Positions 1-8,310 of a stretch of DNA of 64,000 bases are shown here, piece by piece. A program made the position numbers and the translations under genes. This DNA is from Clostridia bacterium (GTDB taxonomy: Bacteria > Bacillota > Clostridia > Oscillospirales > Acutalibacteraceae): positions 186,001 through 250,000 of the forward strand of contig JAFYKZ010000026.1 in the NCBI GenBank assembly GCA_017537365.1, in the 5' to 3' direction. The stretch's first letter is position 1. Each line of letters starts with the position of its first letter. Below the pieces are notes generated by a model. That model made no database searches. It worked only from the letters and a program-made list of their open reading frames with translations, and was not told the origin of the DNA.

Positions 1-111
1 TCTTGTAATAACACCTGTTCTAGTGGCACAGTTGGCGCAATGAATATCTTTATCTGATTTTTTAAATATTTTTAAATTTTCAAATAAATTTGATTTTTTA
101 AATATTCCCAT
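1..111 (-). CDS. Small zinc-ribbon-like protein, N-terminus only (runs off the window)
   Basis: An open frame starts with ATG at 111 on the minus strand and leaves the window after 37 codons without a stop. An AAGGAG ribosome site lies about 8 bases upstream of the ATG, which supports this start. The visible protein is short and basic (starts MGIFKKSNLF) and then shows a C-x-x-C pair in the context HCANCATRTG, followed by VITR. A Lys-rich head followed by Cys-x-x-Cys and a Gly-hydrophobic-Thr-Arg stretch resembles the opening of small DUF4428-type zinc-ribbon proteins. That assignment is inference from a few residues. The second metal-binding pair would lie outside the window. Confidence 0.5.
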   Translation of the reverse strand, partial: MGIFKKSNLFENLKIFKKSDKDIHCANCATRTGVITR

Positions 112-357
112 TGTAATACTCCTTGTAGTTATTAACATTTTTAAATTTTTGTTGAAATATTAAAACTTTGTAAAAGTTTTCAAGATTTTGCCGAATAATT
201 ACATTTTTATCAGCTTGAATTTGATTTGCTTCTCTATCTTCGAGAAATAAGAAGTATAGATTTGCGTGGTTTATCACGCTCTTGTTCCCCCTTTCTAGTT
301 ATATGGGGGATTGAAAATGAATTAGGTTTTATATTTTTGAAAAAAATTTAAAAAATT

Positions 358-1893
358 TTATTTTTTATCCATAACAACCCTATAAAGAATTCCAAACGGT
401 ATTTCAAAAGTTTCTTTTTCTAAATCGTATTGCAGCCAAAAGCGGTCAAGAGTTATATCTCCAAGTAGATTTTTTTTTGTTCGGGGTGTTTCCAATAAAA
501 TTTCGTAATATATAATCCCTTTCTTTTCGTATCCTCTACCAGTAAATGTAGAGTTATGATCTATTTTACCATCATAAGAAATGGTTAATATTCCACTAAT
601 ATCCTCTTCGGTCAATCTTTGAATATTTAATTCAAAAAGATGGTTTTGTGTTTTATTTGCTTTATAAAAACCATCTTTTCCTATTCCAGACCAATTTTCA
701 TTTTCAAATAACACTTTTGATTTTTCTTTAGTTTGACGCTCTAATTCTGCATTATAATGCTGGTTAAAAGAAAATTCATCATCAGACTTATCATAGGTGA
801 CTTCCAACTGTTTATATTTATACTTAATAGTTGTGCCTGTTTTTAGTGGCTCTTCAAAGTTTAGTGTATATATTATTTCATTACCATTCTCGATGCCAGT
901 TCCTATAAAATCAATATCGTTCACAGTTTCATATAAATATGAAACCTCTAAATTACCTATTATGTTTGTATCATTCATTTCTTCGATGGTAATTTCAAAT
1001 CGTCTTGTATTTGTAGAATTCTCGACACCATATCCACTCCAAATCATCGGGTCGGGTTCAGGTTTTAGTAAAACTGCAGCACCTACTCCACCGGCAACAA
1101 CAGTAGCTGCTGTAATTCCAGCTATAAGTTTTTTAGCAGCAAATTTTCCTGCGGTTTTAGCTTCTGCCTTTACGCCTTCTGTAACCGCATTGGCGGCAGC
1201 ATTGGCCGCGGCATAAGTTGCCGATGCAGTACTAGATGTGAGAGAAATACCATTTGATATAGAAATCTCTCTGAACAACCACAACAGTAGAGGAATAACC
1301 CCAGCGCAACGAAGTTTAATTCCGTGCTTCTTCTCGTAACCCTCAACAGCTTCTTTAATTGCTTTTCTACCGTAATTTAATCTACTCTTTACAGTTCCTT
1401 CGGTTACTCCCTGTATCTCAGCTATCTCTTTAACCGATATTTCATCAAAATATCTAAGCATAAGAGCCGAACGCTGTTCTTCAGGAAGCTCATCAATCAT
1501 TTGATTAATAGTTTGTTTTAAATCAGCTTTATCCAAAGCTTCATCAGGAATGAACTCAGCATTTTCTTCTTCAATTGTATCAAATATAGAAAGCCCGTCC
1601 TCATTTTCATCGGCAAGTATATCCCTACGACGCTTAAAATAAGCGGTACACTTATGGTAGGCAATTTGCTTGCTCCAAGAAAGAAAAGAGGCGGGCTCTT
1701 TAAGATTTTGAATTGTTCCAAGTATTTCTATAAAAGCATCCTGCAATAAATCTTCAGCTAAATGATGGTCATTAACAGTCTTATATATATGATAATAAAG
1801 GTCTTTTTGATATGCATCATAGAGAGCAGTAGCAGCATTTTCTTCGCCATTTTGTGCAGCAAGAACTAAAGCTGCTAATTTTTCTGTCTCCAT
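358..1893 (-). CDS. Membrane-anchored ECF-type sigma factor with duplicated extracytoplasmic domain
   Basis: 511 aa. Residues ~20-90 form a sigma-70 region 2 (LAEDLLQDAFIEIL, SWSKQIAYHKCTAYFKRRR). Residues ~125-180 form region 4 (LPEEQRSALMLRYF, then the helix-turn-helix SVKEIAEIQGVTEGTVKSRL). Ordinary ECF sigma factors end there, near 180 aa. This protein continues through an Ala-rich linker, one predicted membrane helix (~256-276, LIAGITAATVVAGGVGAAVL) and a ~230-residue tail that would lie outside the cell. The tail contains two related copies (~285-378 and ~401-504), each beginning WSG and carrying a matching FE-I, G-L-SY, GTG/GRG and YD pattern. No anti-sigma gene lies next to it in the window, so control by membrane tethering is plausible but inferred. 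The promoter is not clear. Confidence 0.88.
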   Translation of the reverse strand: METEKLAALVLAAQNGEENAATALYDAYQKDLYYHIYKTVNDHHLAEDLLQDAFIEILGTIQNLKEPASFLSWSKQIAYHKCTAYFKRRRDILADENEDGLSIFDTIEEENAEFIPDEALDKADLKQTINQMIDELPEEQRSALMLRYFDEISVKEIAEIQGVTEGTVKSRLNYGRKAIKEAVEGYEKKHGIKLRCAGVIPLLLWLFREISISNGISLTSSTASATYAAANAAANAVTEGVKAEAKTAGKFAAKKLIAGITAATVVAGGVGAAVLLKPEPDPMIWSGYGVENSTNTRRFEITIEEMNDTNIIGNLEVSYLYETVNDIDFIGTGIENGNEIIYTLNFEEPLKTGTTIKYKYKQLEVTYDKSDDEFSFNQHYNAELERQTKEKSKVLFENENWSGIGKDGFYKANKTQNHLFELNIQRLTEEDISGILTISYDGKIDHNSTFTGRGYEKKGIIYYEILLETPRTKKNLLGDITLDRFWLQYDLEKETFEIPFGILYRVVMDKK

Positions 1894-1959
1894 AATTTTA
1901 CATCCTTTATAAACATTGTTATATATAATAATTTATTTCAGTATATTAAGCTTTTTATA

Positions 1960-2499
1960 TTATTTAAAAAATAACGGCAATTTTTCCAAGAAAATAATAT
2001 CATCGCGGTCAGCAGCATCGCCCTCAGCCAAGAAAGCGCAAGCAGCCGCTTCAATACCGCCTGCTTTTTCTACCAACAATCTGGCAGCTATTAAAGATTC
2101 GCCGGTGCTTATAACATCATCAATAATAAGCACTCGTTTTCCTTTTAATTTGTTAACCTCGGTTTCACCCAAATAGAGCTTTTGCTCGTTTTTAGTGGTT
2201 ATCGAATTAACCGAAACCTCGATAGAATTTCTCATATAAACCTTAACACCCTTACGAGCGATTACATAAGGCTTACCTGATTGACGCGCCATTTCATAAG
2301 CTATCGGTATACTTTTTGCCTCAGGAGTTAATATTATATCAAAATCAGGAACTTTTTTAAGCAGTTCCTCGCATCCTTTAATTGTAAGCTCAACATCACC
2401 GAAAATTATGAAAGCAGCAATATCTAATTTATCGCTAACAGGAAACTTTTCAAGGTCTCTTTCGAGGCCTGCAATTTTCATTCTATAATATTCAGACAT
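1960..2499 (-). CDS. Phosphoribosyltransferase, adenine PRTase-like
   Basis: 179 aa, type I phosphoribosyltransferase fold. The PRPP-binding signature is clear at residues ~123-135 (VLIIDDVISTGES), and the preceding ILTPEAKSIPIA segment matches the Apt-like core. Such enzymes transfer a purine or pyrimidine base to PRPP in nucleotide salvage in the cytoplasm. The length and the LTPEAKSIPIAY region fit adenine phosphoribosyltransferase-like proteins. The N-terminus lacks the usual Apt FKDITPLL stretch, so the substrate base cannot be fixed from sequence. It is the last gene of the alaS-hinT unit. A tandem TTTGCA-type repeat lies between it and hinT. The ATG at 2499 has a GAGGAGAAA-like ribosome site. 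Confidence 0.85.
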   Translation of the reverse strand: MSEYYRMKIAGLERDLEKFPVSDKLDIAAFIIFGDVELTIKGCEELLKKVPDFDIILTPEAKSIPIAYEMARQSGKPYVIARKGVKVYMRNSIEVSVNSITTKNEQKLYLGETEVNKLKGKRVLIIDDVISTGESLIAARLLVEKAGGIEAAACAFLAEGDAADRDDIIFLEKLPLFFK

Positions 2500-2513
2500 A
2501 AAATTTTCTCCTC

Positions 2514-2540
2514 AATTTTGCATTTTGCACTTTGCATTTT
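2514..2540. repeat. Short tandem TTTTGCA/TTTGCA repeat between hinT and the PRTase gene
   Basis: About three imperfect copies of TTTTGCA / TTTTGCA / CTTTGCA in a row, ending in TTTT. On the transcribed minus strand this reads as repeated TGCAAA-type units just upstream of the ribosome site of the PRTase gene. It may be a slipped-strand repeat or a member of a dispersed intergenic family. Only this copy was noticed in the window. Confidence 0.6.
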
Positions 2541-2548
2541 AAATTTCA

Positions 2549-2890
2549 TCAACCGGGTGGCCAACCTAAATCGCGGCGAGCTAACAAATGGAAATGAATA
2601 TGGAATACTGTTTGCCCCGCTTTTTCGCCACAGTTATTAACAACGCGGTAGCCATCTTCTAAATTTTCAAGCTCGGCAATTTTTTGGATAGCTTCGAAAA
2701 CTTTACCGATTAAAAAACTGTTTTCACTAGTTATTTTATTCGCACAGCAAATATGCTCTTTTGGAATTACAATAGCATGAAAAGGAGCCTGAGGAGCAAT
2801 ATCCGCAAAAGCATAAACATATTCATCCTCATAAATTTTAGTTGAGGGTATTTCCCCTGCAACTATTTTGCAAAATAAACAGTCTGCCAT
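2549..2890 (-). CDS. hinT: HIT family nucleotide hydrolase (HinT-like)
   Basis: 113 aa, the normal length for a bacterial HinT. The histidine triad HIHFHLL lies at residues ~97-103, with the middle His as the expected nucleophile. The N-terminal CLFC pair plus internal histidines is typical of the zinc-containing branch. The family hydrolyses purine nucleoside phosphoramidates and aminoacyl-adenylates. Its position 12 bases downstream of alaS is suggestive, because HinT enzymes act on aminoacyl-AMP made by tRNA synthetases, but a functional link here is inference. It is transcribed with alaS and the downstream PRTase. Confidence 0.93.
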   Translation of the reverse strand: MADCLFCKIVAGEIPSTKIYEDEYVYAFADIAPQAPFHAIVIPKEHICCANKITSENSFLIGKVFEAIQKIAELENLEDGYRVVNNCGEKAGQTVFHIHFHLLARRDLGWPPG

Positions 2891-2902
2891 TTAACACACC
2901 TC

Positions 2903-5527
2903 TTATTTCAACTGAGATTTAAGTAATTCAGAAACTGAAGCCAAAGCCTCATCAATTTTAGCGGAATCTTTACCACCTGCCATAGCACTGTCAGGCTTGC
3001 CGCCGCCGTTACCGCCGGCAATCTTTGCAACTTCGCGAACAAGGTTACCTGCGTGCGCACCGTTTGCTATTGCATCTTTACCGCAAGCCGCACAGAAGGT
3101 GATTTTTTCGCCGTTTTGCGCCGCAAAAACAACAACAGTGTCATTATTTTCTGCTTTTATTGTATCGGTCATTTTGCGAAGCTCATCAGGAGAAGTGTTA
3201 TCCAGTCTTGCTTTTATTAACTTAACATTTCCAATCGATTCAGCATCTTTCAAAATATCAGAAATTTTAGAACCTGCAAGCTTAGCCTCAGCCTTTTCAA
3301 GAGCCTGTTTAGTTTCTTTAAGTTCGTTCATAACGGCATTAGCACGCTTTTGAACATCAAGCACATTTTGAGCTTTCATAGTTTCAGCAGTAGCTTTTAA
3401 TAAGGAAATATTACTATATAAAACATTTAAAACGCCAAGTCCTGTAACTGCTTCAATTCTGCGCACACCTGCGGCAACGCTTGTTTCGGAAATTATATGG
3501 AAAAGACCGATTTTAGCAGTATTATCAACATGAGTACCGCCGCAAAGCTCAACCGAAGTATCACCTGCCGCAACAACACGAACAACATCTCCGTATTTCT
3601 CGCCGAATAAAGCCATAGCGCCCATTTTCTTAGCCTCTGCAATAGGCATTTCTTCATTTACAACTGCAATACCACTTAAAATAGCGCTATTAACAAAATG
3701 TTCAACCTTTTCGATTTCCTCAGCGCTTAAAGCTGAGAAATGAGTAAAGTCAAAACGAACAGCCGAAGCGTTTACTAACTGACCTGCCTGCTCAACATGA
3801 GTTCCTAATACAGAACGCAAGCCTGCTTGCAAAAGATGAGCCGCAGTATGATTACGGCGAATAGCCGCGCGAGTTTCAACATCTATAATAGCCTTAACCT
3901 TATCACCAACCGAGATAGAGCCCTCTAACATCAAACCGCTATGAGTGAAAATACCGTCGGCAGTTTTTTGAGTATCTGAAACCTTAAAAGAATTTTCATC
4001 AATTTCAATAACACCGCAATCGCCAACCTGACCGCCGCTTTCAGCATAGAAAACAGTTTTATCTAGCACGATTATTGCCTTTTCACCCTTAGAAGCATTA
4101 GAAACATGCTCACCTTCAACAACTATATCAAGTATTTCGGCATCGCAAGAATTATCTTTGTAACCCAAGAAATTAGTTGCAGAAATGTTTTCAAAGGTAA
4201 TGCCATCACTCTTCCAACTTTCACCATCGGAAGCTTTTCTTGAAGAACGCGCCTTTTCTCTTTGCTCATTCATACATTCCTTGAACTTATCCTCGTCAAC
4301 CGTCATACCTTTTTCAGCCAAGATATCAATAGTTAAATCTATCGGGAAGCCATAAGTATCATATAGCTTAAATGCATCCTCACCTGAGAGCACACCACCG
4401 TTTCTGGTTAATTCTTCAAGCATTGATAAGCCTTGGTCGATAGTCTTATTAAAAGATGCTTCCTCATTTACAATTACCTTTGTAATAAGCTCTTTCTTTT
4501 CAACAAGCTCAGGATAACCTGATTTATTTTCATTTATAACAACATCGCAAAGCTCCATAAAGAAAGCTTTGTTAATACCAATTAATTTACCGTGGCGAAC
4601 TGCGCGACGGATGATACGGCGAAGCACATAGCCTCTGCCCTCGTTAGAAGGAATGATACCGTCGCTAATCATAAAGGTTGCAGCGCGAGCATGGTCGGTA
4701 ATAGCACGGATAGAAATATCGGTTTTATTGTCCTTACCGTACTCTTTACCTGAAATGGCGCAAACCTTATCCAAAATATTACGGATGGTATCAACCTCAA
4801 ACATATTGTCAACCCCTTGCATAACGCAAGCAAGTCTCTCTAATCCCATACCTGTATCAATGTTTTTATGTTCGAGTTCGGTATATGTGCCATCGCCCAT
4901 ATTATTAAACTGAGAGAAAACATTGTTCCAGATTTCCATATATCTGTCGCAATCGCAACCGGGTTTACAATCAGGACTACCGCAACCGTATTTCTCGCCG
5001 CGGTCGAAATAAATTTCACTGCAAGGACCGCAAGGACCTGTTCCGTGCTCCCAGAAGTTATCAGCTTTACCCATTCTAACTATTCTTTCCTCAGGAACTC
5101 CGATAACATCGCGCCAGAAATCATACGCTTCGTCGTCTTCCTCATAAACAGAAGGCCAAAGCAATTCGGCAGGAATTTCAAGAGTTTCGGTTAAAAACTC
5201 CCAAGCCCAAGTGATAGCTTCTTTTTTGAAATAATCACCAAATGAGAAGTTGCCAAGCATTTCAAAAAATGTACCGTGGCGTGCTGTAATACCAACTCTT
5301 TCAAGGTCGGGCGTTCTGATACATTTTTGACAGGTTGTTACTCTGGTTTTAGGTGGAGTAACCTCTCCTGTAAAATACTTTTTCATAGGCGCCATACCCG
5401 AATTTATAAGCAAAAGAGATTTATCGTTATTAGGTACTAATGAAAAGCTACCTAAACGCAAATGCTCTTTACTTTCGAAAAAGCTAAGATATTTTTCTCT
5501 TAAATCATTTAATGAAGTCCATTGCAT
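2903..5527 (-). CDS. alaS: Alanyl-tRNA synthetase
   Basis: 874 aa, full length for bacterial AlaRS. It charges tRNA-Ala and edits mischarged Ser/Gly. The N-terminal class II catalytic core includes SGMAPMKKYF, RHGTFFEMLGNFSFGDYF and GTGPCGPCSEIYFD. The editing domain shows the zinc motifs RNHTAAHLL and CGGTHV. The C-terminal DHHA1-like domain ends with GNGGGKPDSAMAGG. It is the first gene of the unit alaS-hinT-PRTase. A consensus promoter lies at 5565-5593, leaving a leader of only ~30 bases, so there is no room for a T-box. The ATG at 5527 is chosen because the protein opens MQWTSLNDLREKYLSFFE, as the family does. Confidence 0.98.
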   Translation of the reverse strand: MQWTSLNDLREKYLSFFESKEHLRLGSFSLVPNNDKSLLLINSGMAPMKKYFTGEVTPPKTRVTTCQKCIRTPDLERVGITARHGTFFEMLGNFSFGDYFKKEAITWAWEFLTETLEIPAELLWPSVYEEDDEAYDFWRDVIGVPEERIVRMGKADNFWEHGTGPCGPCSEIYFDRGEKYGCGSPDCKPGCDCDRYMEIWNNVFSQFNNMGDGTYTELEHKNIDTGMGLERLACVMQGVDNMFEVDTIRNILDKVCAISGKEYGKDNKTDISIRAITDHARAATFMISDGIIPSNEGRGYVLRRIIRRAVRHGKLIGINKAFFMELCDVVINENKSGYPELVEKKELITKVIVNEEASFNKTIDQGLSMLEELTRNGGVLSGEDAFKLYDTYGFPIDLTIDILAEKGMTVDEDKFKECMNEQREKARSSRKASDGESWKSDGITFENISATNFLGYKDNSCDAEILDIVVEGEHVSNASKGEKAIIVLDKTVFYAESGGQVGDCGVIEIDENSFKVSDTQKTADGIFTHSGLMLEGSISVGDKVKAIIDVETRAAIRRNHTAAHLLQAGLRSVLGTHVEQAGQLVNASAVRFDFTHFSALSAEEIEKVEHFVNSAILSGIAVVNEEMPIAEAKKMGAMALFGEKYGDVVRVVAAGDTSVELCGGTHVDNTAKIGLFHIISETSVAAGVRRIEAVTGLGVLNVLYSNISLLKATAETMKAQNVLDVQKRANAVMNELKETKQALEKAEAKLAGSKISDILKDAESIGNVKLIKARLDNTSPDELRKMTDTIKAENNDTVVVFAAQNGEKITFCAACGKDAIANGAHAGNLVREVAKIAGGNGGGKPDSAMAGGKDSAKIDEALASVSELLKSQLK

Positions 5528-5564
5528 AATCTAACATCCTTAAAAACGATATTTTAACTAATAT

Positions 5565-5593
5565 ATTATACCTCTAAGTAAAGTATTTGTCAA
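5565..5593 (-). promoter_or_regulatory. Consensus housekeeping promoter of alaS
   Basis: On the minus strand TTGACA (5593-5588), exactly 17 bases, then TATAAT (5570-5565). Both boxes match the sigma-A consensus fully. The start of transcription would fall near 5557, about 30 bases before the alaS ATG. The upstream transketolase terminator (5620-5645) separates the two units. Confidence 0.9.
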
Positions 5594-5619
5594 TGTTTTA
5601 AAGCCTTATAACCACTAAA

Positions 5620-5645
5620 AAAGTCGCCCGTTTCAGAGCGACTTT
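5620..5645 (-). terminator. Intrinsic terminator after the transketolase genes
   Basis: Perfect 8-bp stem AAAGTCGC/GCGACTTT with a 10-base loop. On the minus strand it is followed by a T run (the arm ends in ACTTTTTTAG). It sits 12 bases beyond the stop of the transketolase C-half and ends the long miaB-to-transketolase gene run. Confidence 0.88.
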
Positions 5646-5656
5646 AAAAACTTTTA

Positions 5657-6604
5657 TTACTTTTTAAGAGAAATTGCTTTTTTAGCTTTTTCAACGATAT
5701 TAACTGCTCTAAGACCAAATTCATCTAAGAGAACAGGCGCAGCGCCTGATTTACCGAATTCGTCATAAACGCCAAGCTTAACAACAGGAACTGGATTTTC
5801 TTCGGATAATGCCTCGCATACAGCAGAACCTAGACCACCGATAACCGAATGTTCCTCAGCAGTAACGATACAACCAGTTTCCTTAGCGGCTTTAAGAACT
5901 ATATCCTTATCAAGAGGCTTAATTGTTGCCATATTGATAATACGAGCGCTTATGCCCTCTTCCTTCAACATATCGTGAGCAATAAGTGCTTCATTAACCA
6001 TAAGACCTGTTGCAACGATAGTAACATCATTACCCTCTTTAAGTTCAACACCTTTACCGATTTCAAATTTATAATCATCACCAAAAACAACCGGAACAGC
6101 AAGTCTGCCAAATCTCATATAAACAGGACCATCATGTTCCATAGCCGCTCTAACCGCAAGATTAGCCTCAGTAATATCCGCAGGGTTAATAATAGTCATA
6201 CCTGGGATAGTTCTCATAAGAGCAATATCCTCACAGCATTGGTGGGTTGCACCGTCTTCACCAACCGAGATACCTGCATGAGTAGCACCGATTATAACAT
6301 TGAGATGTGGGTAGCCTACCGAGTTTCTAATCTGCTCGAAAGCTCTGCCTGCTGCAAACATTGCAAAGGAACTACAAATTACTCTTTTGCCTGTTGCGGC
6401 GATACCTGCGGCAATACCAATCATGTTTTGCTCTGCAATACCGCAATCATAAAATCTATCAGGAAATTCTTTTTTAAACGCGCCTGTTTGAGTTGCTGCC
6501 GCAAGGTCTGCGTCCAAAACAACAAAATCATCTCTTTCTGCGCCTAATTCTTTAAGAGCGTTACCAAAACCTACTCTTGTTGCAACTGATTTAACTTCTG
6601 ACAT
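5657..6604 (-). CDS. Transketolase, C-terminal half
   Basis: 315 aa. It carries the pyrimidine-binding and C-terminal domains of a split transketolase. Together with the adjacent N-terminal subunit it would form the thiamine-diphosphate enzyme of the non-oxidative pentose phosphate pathway. Visible landmarks are VVLDADLAAAT, the FYDCGIAEQNMIGIAAGIA segment carrying the catalytic Glu, and TAEEHSVIGGLGSAV near the C-terminus. Two-gene transketolases are common in Clostridia and archaea. It starts 14 bases after the N-half and is the last gene before a strong terminator. Confidence 0.95.
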   Translation of the reverse strand: MSEVKSVATRVGFGNALKELGAERDDFVVLDADLAAATQTGAFKKEFPDRFYDCGIAEQNMIGIAAGIAATGKRVICSSFAMFAAGRAFEQIRNSVGYPHLNVIIGATHAGISVGEDGATHQCCEDIALMRTIPGMTIINPADITEANLAVRAAMEHDGPVYMRFGRLAVPVVFGDDYKFEIGKGVELKEGNDVTIVATGLMVNEALIAHDMLKEEGISARIINMATIKPLDKDIVLKAAKETGCIVTAEEHSVIGGLGSAVCEALSEENPVPVVKLGVYDEFGKSGAAPVLLDEFGLRAVNIVEKAKKAISLKK

Positions 6605-6618
6605 TAGCTTAATCCTCC

Positions 6619-7458
6619 TTATTGTAACTCTTCGAGCTTGGCTTTAAGCTCTGCCATAGCTTGCTCAAATAATTCATCATTTGGTGCAGCACCGTGCCAA
6701 TTAACTGCATTTTCCATATAAGAAACACCTTTACCTTTAACGGTTTTTGCAATTATTGCAACCGGCTTATCAATAGTTTTAGCCTCATTAACAGCTGCTT
6801 CGATTTGGTCAAAATCATTACCATCTTCAACTATAATAGTATGCCAATTAAATGCTTCAAACTTCTTATCAATCGGTTCAGGAGAGTTTACCTCAGCGAT
6901 AGTACCGTCGATTTGAAGATTGTTGAAGTCAACAAAAACTGTTAAGTTAGAAAGACCTTTGTTAGCAGCAAACATTGCAGCCTCCCAAACCTGTCCCTCT
7001 TCGATTTCACCATCACCTAAAACAGCATAAACCTTAAAATCGTTGCCAAAATGCTTAGCAGATAATGCCATACCAACCGCGGCAGAAATACCCTGACCAA
7101 GCGAACCGGTTGACATATCAATACCTGGGATATTTTTCATATCAGGATGGCCCTGCAAAATACTGTCCGGCTTTCTTAAAGTAGACATTAATTCAGGTTT
7201 AAAGAAACCTCTTTGAGCAAGTACTGAGTAAAGCACAGGAGCAGCATGACCTTTTGATAAAACAAAACGGTCTCTGTTTTCCATTTTCGGATTTTCAGGG
7301 TCAATATTTAAAACCTTAAAGTAAAGATAGGTTATAATTTCTGTAGCAGAAAGTGAACCGCCCGGATGACCCGACTTAGCACTATGCACCCCTTCTAAAA
7401 TACCCATTCTTACCTTGCAGGCTGTGATTTCTAATTCTCTTTTAGCTGCAAAATCCAT
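6619..7458 (-). CDS. Transketolase, N-terminal half
   Basis: 279 aa from the chosen start. This is the thiamine-diphosphate-binding half of a split transketolase: SAKSGHPGGSLSATEI, FVLSKGHAAPVLYS, and the ThDP motif GDGEIEEGQVWEA with later FVDFNNLQIDG. It pairs with the C-half immediately downstream. Two in-frame ATGs exist, at 7467 and 7458. The first abuts the AAAGG ribosome site with no spacer and the second has a 9-base spacer, so 7458 is preferred. It follows the HAD phosphatase gene by under 20 bases and is the penultimate gene of the long mutSL/division run. Confidence 0.95.
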   Translation of the reverse strand: MDFAAKRELEITACKVRMGILEGVHSAKSGHPGGSLSATEIITYLYFKVLNIDPENPKMENRDRFVLSKGHAAPVLYSVLAQRGFFKPELMSTLRKPDSILQGHPDMKNIPGIDMSTGSLGQGISAAVGMALSAKHFGNDFKVYAVLGDGEIEEGQVWEAAMFAANKGLSNLTVFVDFNNLQIDGTIAEVNSPEPIDKKFEAFNWHTIIVEDGNDFDQIEAAVNEAKTIDKPVAIIAKTVKGKGVSYMENAVNWHGAAPNDELFEQAMAELKAKLEELQ

Positions 7459-7476
7459 TTTCTTCATCCTTTCAAT

Positions 7477-8310
7477 TTAAAATTTTGCCTCATCTGTTAA
7501 GTAATCAATGAAATCTGCAACCGCACCATCCTTGCAGCTGCAAGTGATATACTCGGCTAACGCCTTAACATCATCGGGAGCATCGCATGGTACAGCGCAA
7601 ATATCGCTTGACTTTAACATTGGAACATCATTATAATAATCGCCAATGGCGAATAATTTACCTTTTTTTATTTTAAAAATATCACATATTTTTTCAAGAG
7701 CTTTAGCCTTAGAAGCACCTTTCGGAACTTGCTCTAAATAATAATTCCAAGCTCCGCCTAAAAAAGCGGCAGTTGAAATAAATTCGCCTTCAATTTCATA
7801 TTGAGAAAGCATTTCTTTTAAAATTTCGCGGTCTTGCAAGCTTTCACAGGCAAAAAGCACCTTATTCCACTTTTTATAGACAACATTTTCAAAAGAAACA
7901 TCAGGAGCAACAAACTTTTCATAATCCTGATGTATAGTTGCTATTTCGTTTCTTTTAAGGGTAAAAACCTCAGTACCGCAATGAACTTCAATACCTACAT
8001 TTAAGTCGCATTTTTTTACAATTTCGGCAATATAATAATCGTTTTTAGAAAAATCTTCTTGAAAAAGAATTTCATTAACCGAATAATCATAAACAACCGC
8101 GCCGTTTGCAACAACCGAAGGTCCAATATTTTTAACCTTTTCTAAAACACTGGTTAAAGCAGGAATAGACCTTCCAGTTGAAATAGAAAGCTTACCGCCT
8201 TCTTTAACGAAAAAATCAATTTTCTCAATATTTTTCGGATTTATGTATTCGTTAGACATCAAAGTCCCGTCAACATCACAGGCTAAAATGCAACCATCAA
8301 ACTTTCCCAT
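7477..8310 (-). CDS. Cof-type HAD-superfamily phosphatase
   Basis: 277 aa. Motif I with the nucleophile is CDVDGTLMS (Asp12, Asp14). Motif II lies in LSISTGRS. Motif III/IV is KGKLFAIGDYYNDVPML with the metal-binding Asp pair. A type IIB (Cof) cap lies between, and the family hydrolyses small phosphorylated metabolites such as sugar phosphates or flavin and PLP phosphates. The substrate is not predictable. It overlaps the end of rluD by 14 bases and is followed by the split transketolase, which makes a sugar phosphate substrate possible, but this is only context. Confidence 0.9.
   Translation of the reverse strand: MGKFDGCILACDVDGTLMSNEYINPKNIEKIDFFVKEGGKLSISTGRSIPALTSVLEKVKNIGPSVVANGAVVYDYSVNEILFQEDFSKNDYYIAEIVKKCDLNVGIEVHCGTEVFTLKRNEIATIHQDYEKFVAPDVSFENVVYKKWNKVLFACESLQDREILKEMLSQYEIEGEFISTAAFLGGAWNYYLEQVPKGASKAKALEKICDIFKIKKGKLFAIGDYYNDVPMLKSSDICAVPCDAPDDVKALAEYITCSCKDGAVADFIDYLTDEAKF

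Noticed and set aside
98..277. A 59-codon minus-strand frame (GTG at 277 with GGGGG upstream) overlapping the first gene
   Set aside because: It is AT-rich, has no recognisable features and its stop lies inside the next gene; chance cannot be excluded.
2997..3353. Plus-strand frames inside alaS, mutS, typA and other genes
   Set aside because: They lie fully inside conserved genes on the other strand and have no ribosome site or recognisable domain.
5528..5620. Possible T-box leader for alaS
   Set aside because: The promoter leaves only ~30 bases of leader, far too short for a T-box.
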